Source: Trichoplusia ni (taxonomy: Eukaryota > Arthropoda > Insecta > Lepidoptera > Noctuidae). Taken from it: a stretch of 64,000 bases of DNA. A model generated the notes under the pieces. It did no database searches, was not told where the DNA came from, and saw nothing but the letters and a program-made list of their open reading frames with translations. The position numbers and the translations under genes were made by a program. Below are positions 1 through 11,724 of this stretch, piece by piece (position 1 is the stretch's first letter; each line of letters opens with the position of its first letter). The stretch is taken from assembly GCF_003590095.1 (NCBI RefSeq), contig NC_039478.1, forward strand, positions 1,860,001 through 1,924,000, given 5' to 3'.

Positions 1-1211
1 CAAATAAAATATTGATGATTTCAACGAGAACCAAACCGTACTATTCACCTTTTCAACATCTATATGAACATCATCATAAAACATTCAATACACATCACAA
101 AACGCACTCAATAATTTTCCAAAACAATGACCTTGTTTACAACAAACACTCACCCACTTCTTCCTCATCGAACAAATTGCATTAAATTTCATTAGCATAT
201 TAAATTGCATCTTCACACCAACAGAATTAGATTCAAATTCAATAACCAAGTTCTTTGAAAATCACACACTGAAAAGACTGAAAGCTCTTGAGAGTTTAAC
301 TTGCGCTCTCAAGACGCGAGTTATGAACACTTATTGTGTTGCTCTTCAATCTTTCGCTTCGGAGAATCCTCAAAGGAATTGTCACGCAATATGCAACACC
401 GTGTAACGGGAGGCTTTACGTGAATATCACGTTTATTGGATGTTGAGAATTCTTGCGAGTCGCTGTGAAATATAAGACCTTTTTAAGTGGTGTGTGTGTT
501 GCGACGAGGGTGTACCTGTATTTACTGGATGTTACTCGGAGATAGAAGTTATATTTTATTTCAAGGTTTCTAGTTGCTTGTTTTTACGATTTAGATTTTG
601 GAGTGTCTTAATTCTTGATTTGAATAAATTAAACTTGATATGTATAGAATGTAAATTAAATAGATATTTTACACCTGCGAATTTTTCTGTCAGGTATCAT
701 AGAGGTTTTTATAAAGGCTTTGAATTTGACACAAAAAAAACTTATTTCCTAGTAATAATTTGCTAAACATATGTAGATAGTAAATAATCTGCCGCTGGCA
801 AGAACTAGCTTTACACAATAACTTGTTGGTTACATACAAAACGGTTGTGAAATACAAACAAACCGAATTAAAAAAACAAGATTTTTATTCTCAAACATCA
901 AATATATTTATCTGATATCTACTTGAAAGTTGAATACGAAATACCTGAGATTTCCGCTCAAAGCATTTAAAGTAACGAAGTTAATTTGCGTCTCTAAAGA
1001 AATAACTCAAGAACAGTCGAGAATTCAGATACAGTTTATAATAGCGCCGAATGTTTTCAAATACATTTCATAACTCCGCAGAAACGTCGCGACTGTAGAA
1101 TGTAGAATGGAAAAAACGGCCAAGACGCTGAGGGTTCCGCGCAAATGAGCTGATATAAACAAATTGGTTGATTTACAAATAAGTGTATCCATCGCGCTTG
1201 ACCTTGAACGT
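1..1211. other. Non-coding AT-rich DNA
   Basis: I see no gene or recognisable repeat. A short open frame at 494-766 has no domain and ordinary AT-rich composition. The 15-mer attgtcacgcaatat occurs here (near 377) and again near 3089. Confidence 0.6.
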
Positions 1212-1245
1212 TTTTGTAGTATTTGTTTCTACAAATACTACAAAA
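1212..1245. repeat. Perfect 15-bp hairpin
   Basis: Arms TTTTGTAGTATTTGT (1212-1226) and its exact complement (1231-1245) flank a TTCT loop. It lies 45 bases outside the left end of the inverted-repeat transposon that starts at 1290. Confidence 0.7.
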
Positions 1246-1289
1246 TAATAAAAATACGACAGGCAACAGAGCCTCAGATATATATCTGG

Positions 1290-2413
1290 GGGCTTAGACA
1301 AAGTAACAATTTCAAAACGATAACGAAGTTCGACAAGACTCAACTGTATGGGATTGACATAAGCCGCGTTAAATCACGTGGTCAATCGTCATCGTTATCG
1401 CAAGTTGGTAGACAATGTAATAATTTATAACGAAATCATAACGAAACGAATCGTCATCGCGTTTGTTCCATACAAATGCGTAGACAAGCAGCACTTTCGG
1501 TGTTCGTTATTGTCGCGATCGTGATCGACAAAAAAGATAACGAAACGAACGTTCAAACGTTGTAGTTATCGTTACAATATGGCCGAATTTCATTGAACAG
1601 CTGGTTTTAGATGTCAAGTGTTTACGTATATTTAAGTTTTTTCCTTGCAAACGGAGTCGAGTCGTCATTTTTATTTTTTGAAAGGAGGTTTTCAATGGTT
1701 TTTGCAGATTATTATTGCGTTGGGAGGTAGATCTTGTTGAATCGTTTCGATAGTAATATAGTAAATATTTATATTAATTATTTATTTCTAAAAAAAGTGA
1801 GTAATTAAATCTCTTTTTCCAATACTTGGGTATGATTATGGTACGTATTTTTCTAAAATATTTAATACTCAGTAGTGATAAGATAAAATTTATTTTTTAT
1901 ATTATTAAATTTTCATTATTTGTACTCATGTCTATGAATAATAAAAGCCTTTTGGTAAACGTTCTCTAATTTAACTTTATTTAACCAATTTATGTCGAGT
2001 TGGTTATAGTTGGTACCTACTTAAATATTTTTTCGAAAAATAAGGTCATAAAGAAGTTTCACTTCTTACCTTTGTGCACTAGTACACACACATTTCATTT
2101 TTTAATAGAAAAGAATACTATTCTTATCATATCAAATAAATCTAATAATCAAACAAATCTAATCATAATATAAAACTGCATGGTTAACAAACTTCATTGA
2201 AACTGTTTATGTAAAATGAAACTGCGCGGACAGCGGTGACAGCAAAATGTTCGATACCATAAACAATATTTCTGTTTTTAACGAATGTTCGATTCGTCAC
2301 AACGATCACGACAACCGAGTTACATTGGCTAAGAAATGATTGTCGTTATCTCACAGACGATGTCGAAATTCGGTATCGTTTCGCTACAAAGCGATGTTAC
2401 TTTGTCTAAGCCC
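1290..2413. mobile_element. 1.1-kb non-autonomous DNA transposon with terminal inverted repeats
   Basis: Exact 19-bp inverted termini GGGCTTAGACAAAGTAACA at 1290-1308 and 2395-2413. The similarity continues inward after a small indel (AAACGATAACGAAGTTCGAC against AAACGATACCGAATTTCGAC). Both subterminal zones are full of TCGTTAT/ATAACGA and GATCGTGATCG-like motifs, as expected for transposase-binding repeats, and the core is AT-rich. No transposase frame is present, so it would have moved with another element's enzyme. No clear target duplication is visible (atatctgg on the left, actcattc on the right), so the superfamily is unassigned. Confidence 0.75.
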
Positions 2414-2879
2414 ACTCATTCTGTTATATCAGCCTACCTAATTATTTATAACATTCTATTTTTTTTTAACTATTTGGCTTTACCTACAGAAGATCTGAGA
2501 AAATAAAAGGATCAAGTTTCACCCTTTGTGTACGGAATCCTAAAAGGTGTTTCAAATATCCCGCTTTGTTTCATTCTTTCCTTGAGAAAGAAGTTTTAAT
2601 ATTAAAATAGTGAAATAGAAACTTATTGATAGCGTCTCGCGACGCTTACAGGCAGAAAAAAATACAATAGTCTCTGAATGCCTTTCATAAGGCTGCCGGG
2701 AAGAACTAATCGGTCTTCGTTTGTTTCAAAGATAGAAAACAATTGTTAATGAAAAGCAGAGGCTGAGTAAAACCTTTTGTAGTCACGAGCAAATAAAAAT
2801 AATACAATTTTTTTTTATAGTTGTTAAATTTCTTCAATATTGGTCATTACAAAAAAGACATATTTATATTTATTATGAA
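2414..2879. other. Non-coding DNA with a small repeat fragment
   Basis: Contains a fragment near 2505-2550 (ccctttgtgtacggaatcct) like the end of the 'gacggacagacgg' interspersed repeat seen elsewhere in the window. Otherwise nothing. Confidence 0.4.
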
Positions 2880-3170
2880 AGTATTTAGAATTATATAAGA
2901 ATGTTTATCAGTTGTCTAGCTCTCCTAATACAAGCTTTGTTCAGTTTGAGACTAGATGGTTAGCTTTGTGTGTGTGGAATTTTATTATTATTATAGCAAC
3001 AGAACTGTAATTTATCGTATTATTGCGAAGCTGTCGTGACCAATTTCTAGTTTCGGCAATAGATAAATTGCTTTCCATTGTAATACTATTGTCACGCAAT
3101 ATTCACATGCATGCAAAACTTCAGCTCAAAGGACAACCAGGAAGTGGATCCAGCTAAGGGATTTATTTCT
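2880..3170 (+). repeat. Interspersed repeat fragment, retroelement 3'-tail type
   Basis: The segment ctcctaatacaagctttgtt to gagactag (2921-2954) matches a segment at 6527-6562. Downstream, tgcatgcaaaacttcagctc and aggaagtgg resemble the tail repeat also seen at 18360-18545. I recognise the style from noctuid retroelement 3' ends but cannot assign a clade. Confidence 0.5.
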
Positions 3171-4130
3171 TAGTAATTTATCTTATTTATGCTTAAGCTT
3201 CAAGTGTTTGCGGAATTGAGTCTTTCCTGAGCGGAAAACTTAATTAAAATACCATACCTGCGATTGTTGCCGGCCATTATGTAAATAATTTATACAAATT
3301 AATATAAAACAATTTGCGCTGCACAAATAACCAAAATACTTAACAAATGAAATTATTAAAATGTTTTTATGAAACAGCGTTAATTTATATTCAAAATGAG
3401 TAAAATTTCGATCACGGTTCTCTTTGTTTCGAATCTGTGTTATTTATGAGACGAATACATTTATCGCGTTCGTGAATCGACGATGGTTCAGGTCGGCGGT
3501 TTTAACAGGTAGTGGAAAGTACGTTATAACGAGGGTCAATGCTTAATTTAATTACACGAATGACATTTATTTCGACAAACTGAAAATATTATAGTGTTGG
3601 ACATTGAATTTCATACATAATTTACTTGTCATAATATGTCAACCAGAAGGGCGTTATAACTACACAATTTATAAAACCATCAATACGGCGATTTTTTTTA
3701 ATATGTGTTCCTTATTAATTGTACCGTAATCGCTTTTTACTTTATAAAGTTTTCAATGGTGTTATTGAGAACGTTATGAGTTGTATTATTTTGTGTTGAC
3801 GCCAAATTACTCGCTAAAAGTCAGATAAATCTACGTTTTACTAAAAATTTGAATCAAATAGAACATTTTGTTGGTTAATAATTGTGACAATGTTAGCTTG
3901 CCATAAAAGTTAATTATATTATAACATTATTTTTTCTCATAAGAAAGGTATAGGTTGTACGTGTCCATTAAGTCACAGGTGTAGTAAGTTTTCGCGAAAA
4001 CTTAATAATTTATCGATGAAAACAAAGGCATAGGAAAAAAGTATAAAGGTTGGTCGTTACTGGACTAGCCGGTCTGAATAAGAAACGCACGTTAGTAATT
4101 ATCATTTTGCATGTGGATTAAATTTTTTGC
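3171..4130. other. Non-coding AT-rich DNA
   Basis: Nothing recognisable on either strand. Confidence 0.5.
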
Positions 4131-4146
4131 TCCAGTAAAAACAGGT

Positions 4147-4440
4147 TAAATGCGAGACCGACTTACTATACTGACGGGTTCCATACAAATAGGATAAAAA
4201 AGAAAACAAAATTCTTGAACCAGCTAATTGTTACCGTCCCAACCGTTGCTTAACTTCGATTTTTATTCATTATTGTTACAGCGGCAATTTAAATACATTA
4301 TAATTATCTGTCAAATTTTAATCCTTCAGCTATGAACGATCACGACGTACAGACTGGACAAACGAACGGTCACACAGACAGATGGAGGCCGCAGTAATTC
4401 AGTAACGGTTTGTTTTTTACTGCGGACCCCTAAAAAATGT
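4147..4440 (+). repeat. Degenerate 'gacggacagacgg' interspersed repeat
   Basis: It begins with a diverged 'gagaccgacttactatactg acgggttcc' header and ends with gtacagactggacaaacg, cacagacagatgg and a terminal acccctaaaaa. The order matches copies at 48093-48390 (+) and 49690-49930 (-). Common in noctuid genomes from memory; the mobile class is uncertain. Confidence 0.55.
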
Positions 4441-6220
4441 GTAACCTCAGTTAGTGATATTCACCACGTGCGTCACGTGAATTCGTTACTGCTGGACATT
4501 ATTCATAACCCCATGTACATGGTATTTTATCAATGGGAATAACAAATCAGGAATAAAATGTTTGAAACAGAATATTTAAAAAAAAATCGTGGAGTGTTCC
4601 CGTCTAGTTTTATTATATTAACGAAGGATTTATATAGGAATTTTTAAATTTAGTTTTTTCACAAAGAGCATTTTATATGAAATGGATGTGTTTTGATTGA
4701 TTTTATTATAGATAGTGGAGATTATGATCAGAGGTTTTTCTGATATAATGTAGGTATAAACCCATTTGCGTCATTTTATTCATTCAATTATAATTGTCGT
4801 AACAAATCTTTTCATTATTACGTTTACCTACTCTTCAACGAAAAATAACTTAAAAGCGTCGTATTATAAGCACTTTAAGGTCTACTACAACATAATTAAT
4901 CTCTTAGAACCATTAGTTCTGTTATAATATTTTACTTAAAATTAAAAAGTTTGCTCTTTCCACGTCAACAGCACGTTATATCAATATCCAATAAACCTGA
5001 ATATTTTTCACATCGTTCTGTCACCGTTAAATACCAAACTGTGTATTCAATAAATAACAGCCCAGATTTTTCAGATAGTATTTCTCTCGCGTCAATGTGA
5101 GCTTATGAAGCGACGCGGCGTCGCATTCTCACCTGTAACAAAAATTTATTCATAAACTGGTCTGGTATTCGAATCCCTCAGACGCAAATATTATATCCCT
5201 TGAATTTAATAACTTGGCGCTATAAGTATCTGTCAATGTGTTCAATAGAGGTGAAGATATTTAAAAAAATGGAAGAAGTTTGTGGAGTTTTTTTGGTAAA
5301 CATATCCGTTACGACTTGTTCGTAAATGAATCTTCTTTTAAGAGAATGACTCTGTATTTTGACTGTAAAGATCAGCTTGACAAATTAGTACAGTTGTGAA
5401 TTGATTATTAAAGTTCTACAGCTGAGGGCTCAATACTTAATTCTCAATACTATATTGCTTCCATAATGTAGTTACAGGTGGTAATTTTAGGTATAATTAA
5501 CTATTTTGGACCCCGTAGGGCACAAAATTATGGTAGGAGGGAGGAAGGGCACTGTTTTATACTTTATTAATTATATTTCGCTTTTGTATTTTGTATATTA
5601 TGACACTTTGTATTGTTTTAATTTCAAAATGTGAATAGATGGTTCTATGTGAATAGAAGAGTTCTGCGTTCAATAGTATTTTATATTCAAAAGCCTTTTC
5701 CTCTTTATAGCTAATATTTAAAGTTATTTTCAACCAACTCTCAAAAAAATGTATTGTTAACAAAAATGACGTGCGCGGTGCTACGCGTGTGTGCGATTGA
5801 CAGCTATTGTTTTTTATTGAAGCTTTAATCTAGTGACAAGGCCACACAAAATTGAACAGTAATGACGGGCAATAATAATGTATATTTTCAAGGCTCACAC
5901 ACATAGCTCTGCCGCATAAATCATTTAAACTGACTATACCTACATGACTTTGTACAAGTATATAATTAAGTATCTGCTTAGATATGTAAGTTTCTCTATA
6001 AGATGTACCAGAAAAAAGAAGAGTCTTCAGCATTTAAGTGCCTGCGTAACGTGCTCAATAGACTGGTAGTGTTTCATAAGTCACCGACAATCTACTGAGG
6101 ACTTTGCGCAGGGACTTTATTTCTGCGAGAGGAACAAACCAAAATGAAGATTGTATATTCTTAAGAGCTAAAATTACGTCATAGACCATATCTCCTATGT
6201 GAATATAACAGTCCGTTTCT
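4441..6220. other. Non-coding AT-rich DNA
   Basis: No recognisable gene or repeat. Minus-strand open frames at 5557-5763 and 5830-6033 have no domain. Confidence 0.5.
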
Positions 6221-6600
6221 TAGATATTGAAGAAGACCAACAGCTTTATGTGGTTTCCAAGGCTCGAGGCGCGGGGATACTGGCATGCTCACGATACCCT
6301 TTTTTTTCTGGGTTTTTATTTTAAACAAACCTCAGAATCTAAAACGGCAACGGAGTGTGACCAGACTAGCTACACGTCGAAGCAAGAACTCCTGGTATAT
6401 TGGTCTTACCCAAAACAAATGTTTGTGTGATGATGACTACGATATTTTTTATGTATCTGGATGTAATTTATCTATAATTTTTGTATGTATTCTATGAAAC
6501 ATTTTGTTTATTAGTCGTCTGGTACCTACTCATAATACAAGCTCTGTTTATTTGGAGACTAGGGCACGCTGTTTGAAACTTGTGGAATATTATATTATTG
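6221..6600 (+). repeat. Second copy of the retroelement-tail repeat
   Basis: Shares the actcataatacaagctctgt to gagactagg core (6527-6562) with 2921-2954, in the same orientation 3.6 kb away. The preceding 300 bases carry two overlapping short open frames that look like decayed element sequence. Confidence 0.45.
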
Positions 6601-8680
6601 ATTCTTAAGATTACAGGTCAGCTTGTACTCCAAACAAACAGTAGGTAATGTTGCCATAATCAATTTCAATTTTCTTTTATAATTTAAATATCTCATGAAT
6701 CAGATGTCTCATTATCATTCAAACAAAGTAATAGATGGCCCAACCGTGAATTCCGCGCATAATAAACGCCGATAAATCAAAATGTCTGATGAAAAACAAA
6801 TGCATACTCAGAGCTCATCCATTACGGAATCGAGAATCCTGTATCCACAATCAATATTGAAACAATTATTCGAAGTCTGCACAAAAGAATGAATGGGTTA
6901 TTCCCGTGCGGCAAACCGCTTCCTTTACGAATGGAGATGCGGCGGGAAAACTCGTTGAATGGCAAAAAGAATGCTCCAAAGGTGAAGCGCTAAGTGCATT
7001 TAAAAAGTGACGAGACCAACTCGCTGTTGAGGTTTAATTTTTTAATGGCTTTCAGCTTTTATTATATTACTTTCGTTTCAAGAACGTTTTGGATTTATTT
7101 CTTTTCCACTTTCATCAGATTATTAAGGGTAAATGTTTTGACACTTCGTTTTGAAAAATCTAGACAGAAATCTTTTAGACAGTTTGATAAAATCTAGGAA
7201 ATAATAAAGTTAATGGCGTCCGCCATTCAGAATATCATCTAAAAGGAGGATTCCTGCAAGTAATGAAACTACATTTTTACTGCTGAATGGGTTTTCATTT
7301 TCATCTTTAGAAATCCCTGACTGTTTATAAAAACCGCAGTGTTTATTTCAAAGAATGAAAGATATAAATGGCGTCTGTATCAGAGTTGGAAAGCAGTATT
7401 TTTATTCAGAAAGTTAAGCTTGTTTGCCGTTAGTAAACAGTTTAAGTAGAGGCTGGTATTAATTTGTCAGCTGTTAGTGTTACTTGACAAGTTCGCGCTG
7501 AACAAACTGCGGACGGCCAACGGTCAGGTTAAGTTCAGATTGCGAAAGCAATTTAAATATAAACTAGATAAGGAGGCAACTTTTTCTCTATAATTAATGC
7601 TTTTTCAATTTGTCATAAGTTTAAAGTATAAATTGTTTTATCGTTATTTCAGCTGCCGGCTTGATTTTAATATTTTTAATAAAGACGAGCCGTAGTAACG
7701 GACAGTAGCGACAACTATAGATGTCGGCAACTTTATAGAACAAGTCTTAACTTTTTGATAATTACAGATATTTGAAACACGAATGAAATCTGTATTAGTA
7801 CACAACGCGTCTTTTAATTTACAACGGTTATCCACACATGAAGTTTCGTGCAAATATATTGCTCTATTTTAGCTCAATGCTTGGTATTTATGTTTGACGT
7901 GTAAACTTAAAGCAAATTCTAGCAATATTCCGCCCAAAATGCAGCGGCGTATGAAATTAAGCACACGTTTGAAATTGTCTGTTTTCTTGTAATATCAAAT
8001 AGGAATTTCAAGCAAGCATTGTATTTAACACATTCAATTCAGAATACAGAATTTGAAATTTTGGGTTATGGTAAATTGTGTTGAAAATGTATTTGTAAAA
8101 CAGTCAGTAAATTCGAAGTAAAATTTAGGTATTATAAAAGCTACCGCTTTGCTTATTAATAAGTCTCATTTAATTCTCAAAAAGTAATTGAACCATTGAA
8201 ACGGTGAACACTTTAAAGTGAAAATGAAACTCGCTGAGTAGAAAATGAAATAAAAAAACCGACCTGCAGCAGCGCTTTTTTGCATTTGCTTCCTCTTTTT
8301 CAATGAGCCTCAAAATTGATTGGCTTTCCTTCATACCTGTAATTAATTAAACGCCCTGCAAATGACTGACTGTTGAGCAAGAACTCCTCCTGTATAAAGT
8401 ATGTTTGAACAATGAGCAGCACACTTGCTTTCAACGCTTTGTAATATAGTATTTTTGGCAATACTGGGACGGCTTAGTTGTATCGCTGTTGGATTGCTAA
8501 GCCCCACGTACTGCATACACACACAAACAGTATTTTCAAATTCTCGTGCATACTACAAAATAATTATCACTGGCCAAAACCGAAAGAATACTCCGCGTGG
8601 ATACCAGCACACTCGATAATTTTTCAAGGATTTATTTAGCCACGTTAGAGGAATGCTAACGACTTTAACTCAAGCACCGG
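6601..8680. other. Non-coding AT-rich DNA
   Basis: Nothing recognisable. Open frames at 6994-7197, 7644-7853 (-) and 8425-8619 lack any domain. Confidence 0.5.
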
Positions 8681-8684
8681 GTTG

Positions 8685-9062
8685 TACACTAACCACATCA
8701 TTGGCCTAGCCTTTTACCAACTATGTTGGGGTCGGCTACCAGTCTAACCGGTTTCAGCTAAGTATCAGTGTTTTACAAGGAGCGACTGCCTATCTGACCT
8801 CCTCAACCCAGTTACCTGGGCAATACGATACCTCTTGGTTAGACTGGTTGTAAGACTTTTCAAGCTTCTGACTACTTGTAACCGCTGTCAAAGATGTAGG
8901 AATAATAGCCAGGACATAGAATTTAACGTTCCTTCCGAAACACGGAGGAACTCGTCATGACAAAGATGGTAACCCATCTACGGACCAAGCGCGTCAAGCA
9001 TAGCTTAACCCCTGACTGTTTCACTTATGCGGTTAAAGCTTAGCCACGAGCTCCTCCCCACA
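8685..9062 (+). mobile_element. Noctuid-type interspersed element ('cggaggaactcgtcatgacaaa' family)
   Basis: Recognisable blocks occur in order: cctagccttttaccaactat, tctgacctcctcaacccagt, ggttagactggttgtaagac, gaaacacggaggaactcgtc and acccatctacggaccaagcg, ending at agcttaacccctgactg. The same family occurs on the minus strand at 21345-21650. It has no coding capacity, so it is SINE-like or another non-autonomous type. Confidence 0.7.
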
Positions 9063-11685
9063 CGAAAACAAAATCCACAACAAAGAGTTTAAAATAACAT
9101 TCATATTTAAATAACACTGGCCACTACAATCTCTATAGGTTCGAAAACTATTCATGTACATAACAAACATGCATAAAGTTGTGATTACTAGACTAAACAA
9201 AATAAAAAAGTTTCTCGTTATGCCGGCAACAATGCCGCAATAAAATATAACATTGTTAGGAGACTGGTCGAAACAAAAGGAATACTAGTGCTGTTATAAT
9301 ACGAAGTTATGAAAACGAGGTTTTATTTAGTTTGCTTGTCTGTTTTTGAATTGTTTTTGGTCAACAGTAGTGTTTTGTTATATGACGAGGGTGATTACTG
9401 TGTCAGATATATTGTAGATGAATTTCGTGTCTAATGAATTGAGGAAAGAGAGGTCTAAGACTGTTTTTTAAAGGGAATTGCAGTGTGAAAGCGAGACGGA
9501 AAGAATTATCGCGTAATGCGCGTTTTCATTTCATCAACTGTAACACTTTTGCTTTTGGCATTTGTAACCGTTTGTACTATTTTTAGCTAAAAATACCTTT
9601 ACCAAGAAAACCATATTTATAATGATGTCTTTGCTAAAAAAAACACTTCAATAACATTTGAAAATTCAACAAAATTAAGTCAGAAATAAAATAGCAACGA
9701 GATCCTTAGCTGAATAAACCGACTAATGCTCAGCGTTTCAATTGACATCGAGCAACTAAGTCAGGATCACGATTAGATCTCGTGGAAGTTGCGGAGTTGA
9801 ATTGAAAGCAAATGTACAGTCGGCGAGAAAAGTCACTGTAAACATCAGACTGCAATACAAACTAAAATTTACAGTGACATTAATCATTAGAAATTCTTGG
9901 AAGTATGTTCAATGCCTTAATATTAAAAAAATATGGATTGTGATTGCGTGTGTCAAATAAAATTTTTTTTTACACTTAAGTTGTCGACGGTACGAGTAAC
10001 ACGAGTCTTACACAACGTATCAACAGTTGCCAGATGAAGTTAGAAAAGTGGCTCTGTTACATTGCTAGGCGGGATTAACGAGGAGAACTTGGAGCTAGTT
10101 TCGATGTTACACGAACTGATTATCTGGGACTTGTGGTAAATGATGTTCTACCGTACTTATTACTAGGTACTTATTTTGTTTTGTTTCCGTGTGTGTTGTT
10201 AAATATGTGTGTGATTCAACTTTGAGTTTACAGTTTACGCTTTTGTTGTGTTGCGTTTTGTTTTCAGCGTCGTTCTGTTTTGTCTGCTTTTGTTTTGGTG
10301 AAGTAGGTTTTTAGGAATGTTGTATTGTACAATTATACAATTGAAACTTGTATTGAATATAAGTACTGAAACTGCAGGGTTGTCGGGGATGTTTTTGAAT
10401 ATCATCGTAATACTTTGGTGGGAGTTTCTGTGTCAGATTAACCACTGTGTTCGTTTTAAATTCCTTATAGTTTTCATAGACTTTAAAAAAGGAGGTTATT
10501 CAATTCAATCGTTTATACCTACGCTTTTTTATATTTGTTCGTGTCTAACCTCGTCGTTTATTATCAAAAATAGATATTAGAAAAAATACTCTTACGCAAT
10601 TTAAAACGGTTCAGAAAAGCGCATTTATCAATAAATATCAAACCATAGTTGAGTTAAAACTTTTTAAACTTAATATAACAATAGAAATACTAGCTGTCTC
10701 TGATACCGCCCCAGATAATAGCCAATGCTCGGTTATAGAATCCGATTGCTTAGAGATCGACGGAGTGAAGAGCGATCAAACATCTCCGTTCACAAAGGCC
10801 GGTTAACCGCCATTGCGGGTTCAAACGATCTATAAATTTGCACAAGATTATAGGAAATATCTTTATACAAATTGTCATTTATCGTACAATTGTGGTCATT
10901 TCTGATTGATATTATCCAACGTGTAATTTATTAATGGAATGCGGTTTGTAGGGTTGTTTGTACCTGTCTTATTTGAAGTGTTTTGTTTTGTTTTCTTTGT
11001 ATTAGTATGTTGAGAAGGTATGTTGAAATAAAGCCACTAGTTTAATTTACAAATTCATTTTAAAATTACTGAACATAAGTTTACAACCCGGTTGCTGTTA
11101 TTTCTTTAAGGAACCTATTTAATTATAGTAATAGTTATATATTTCGTATAGTAAGTTTAGCTTTTAAATAAAACCCTTAAAAACGAAAGCTACCGGGACT
11201 TGGCTTGGTCTCTACTTTATACAGATACGCATATAGGATATATGACTACATCCGTTCTCAGTTCATTCTTAGGTCTTTTTTTTCAAACTAAAGTAGGATA
11301 AAATTTAAAATTTTGTCCTTCTCCGATGTTATTTACTATCAATCAATATAATAGGCTTATTCGACGTAAAAATATTAAAGAGAAAATGGAACCTAACTTT
11401 CTGGTTAAATATTACAAAGAATTGCAATACTTACTGCAAAATGTTCTCGAAAATTGTTCATTGAACTGATAAAATATACTTGTGCCAACCGATATTCAGC
11501 TTAATTCTCTTGAATGAAGGTTTAATATCGAGTGAAGTTTACGTCTTAGTGTCCCTGGAGGCGAAACTAAAATGATATAGGACAAACAATGTATTTGCCG
11601 AACTCCAATATTTTCATCGATTCTTCGTATTCTTGAACAATCCATGTTTATTGCTGTTTGTTTATTTGTTTCTTTGAACAAAAAG
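9063..11685. other. Non-coding AT-rich DNA
   Basis: No gene seen. A short repeat motif (aaaaaaggaggttattcaat, about 10485) recurs at about 58580. The 87-codon frame at 10317-10580 overlaps this repeat and has no domain. Confidence 0.45.
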
Positions 11686-11724
11686 TAAAGTGAAGAATAA
11701 GTTTCATACTTATTCTTCACTTTA
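11686..11724. repeat. Perfect 17-bp hairpin
   Basis: TAAAGTGAAGAATAAGT (11686-11702), a TTCAT loop, then the exact complement (11708-11724). It is far stronger than background palindromes. No flanking element is recognised. Confidence 0.75.
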
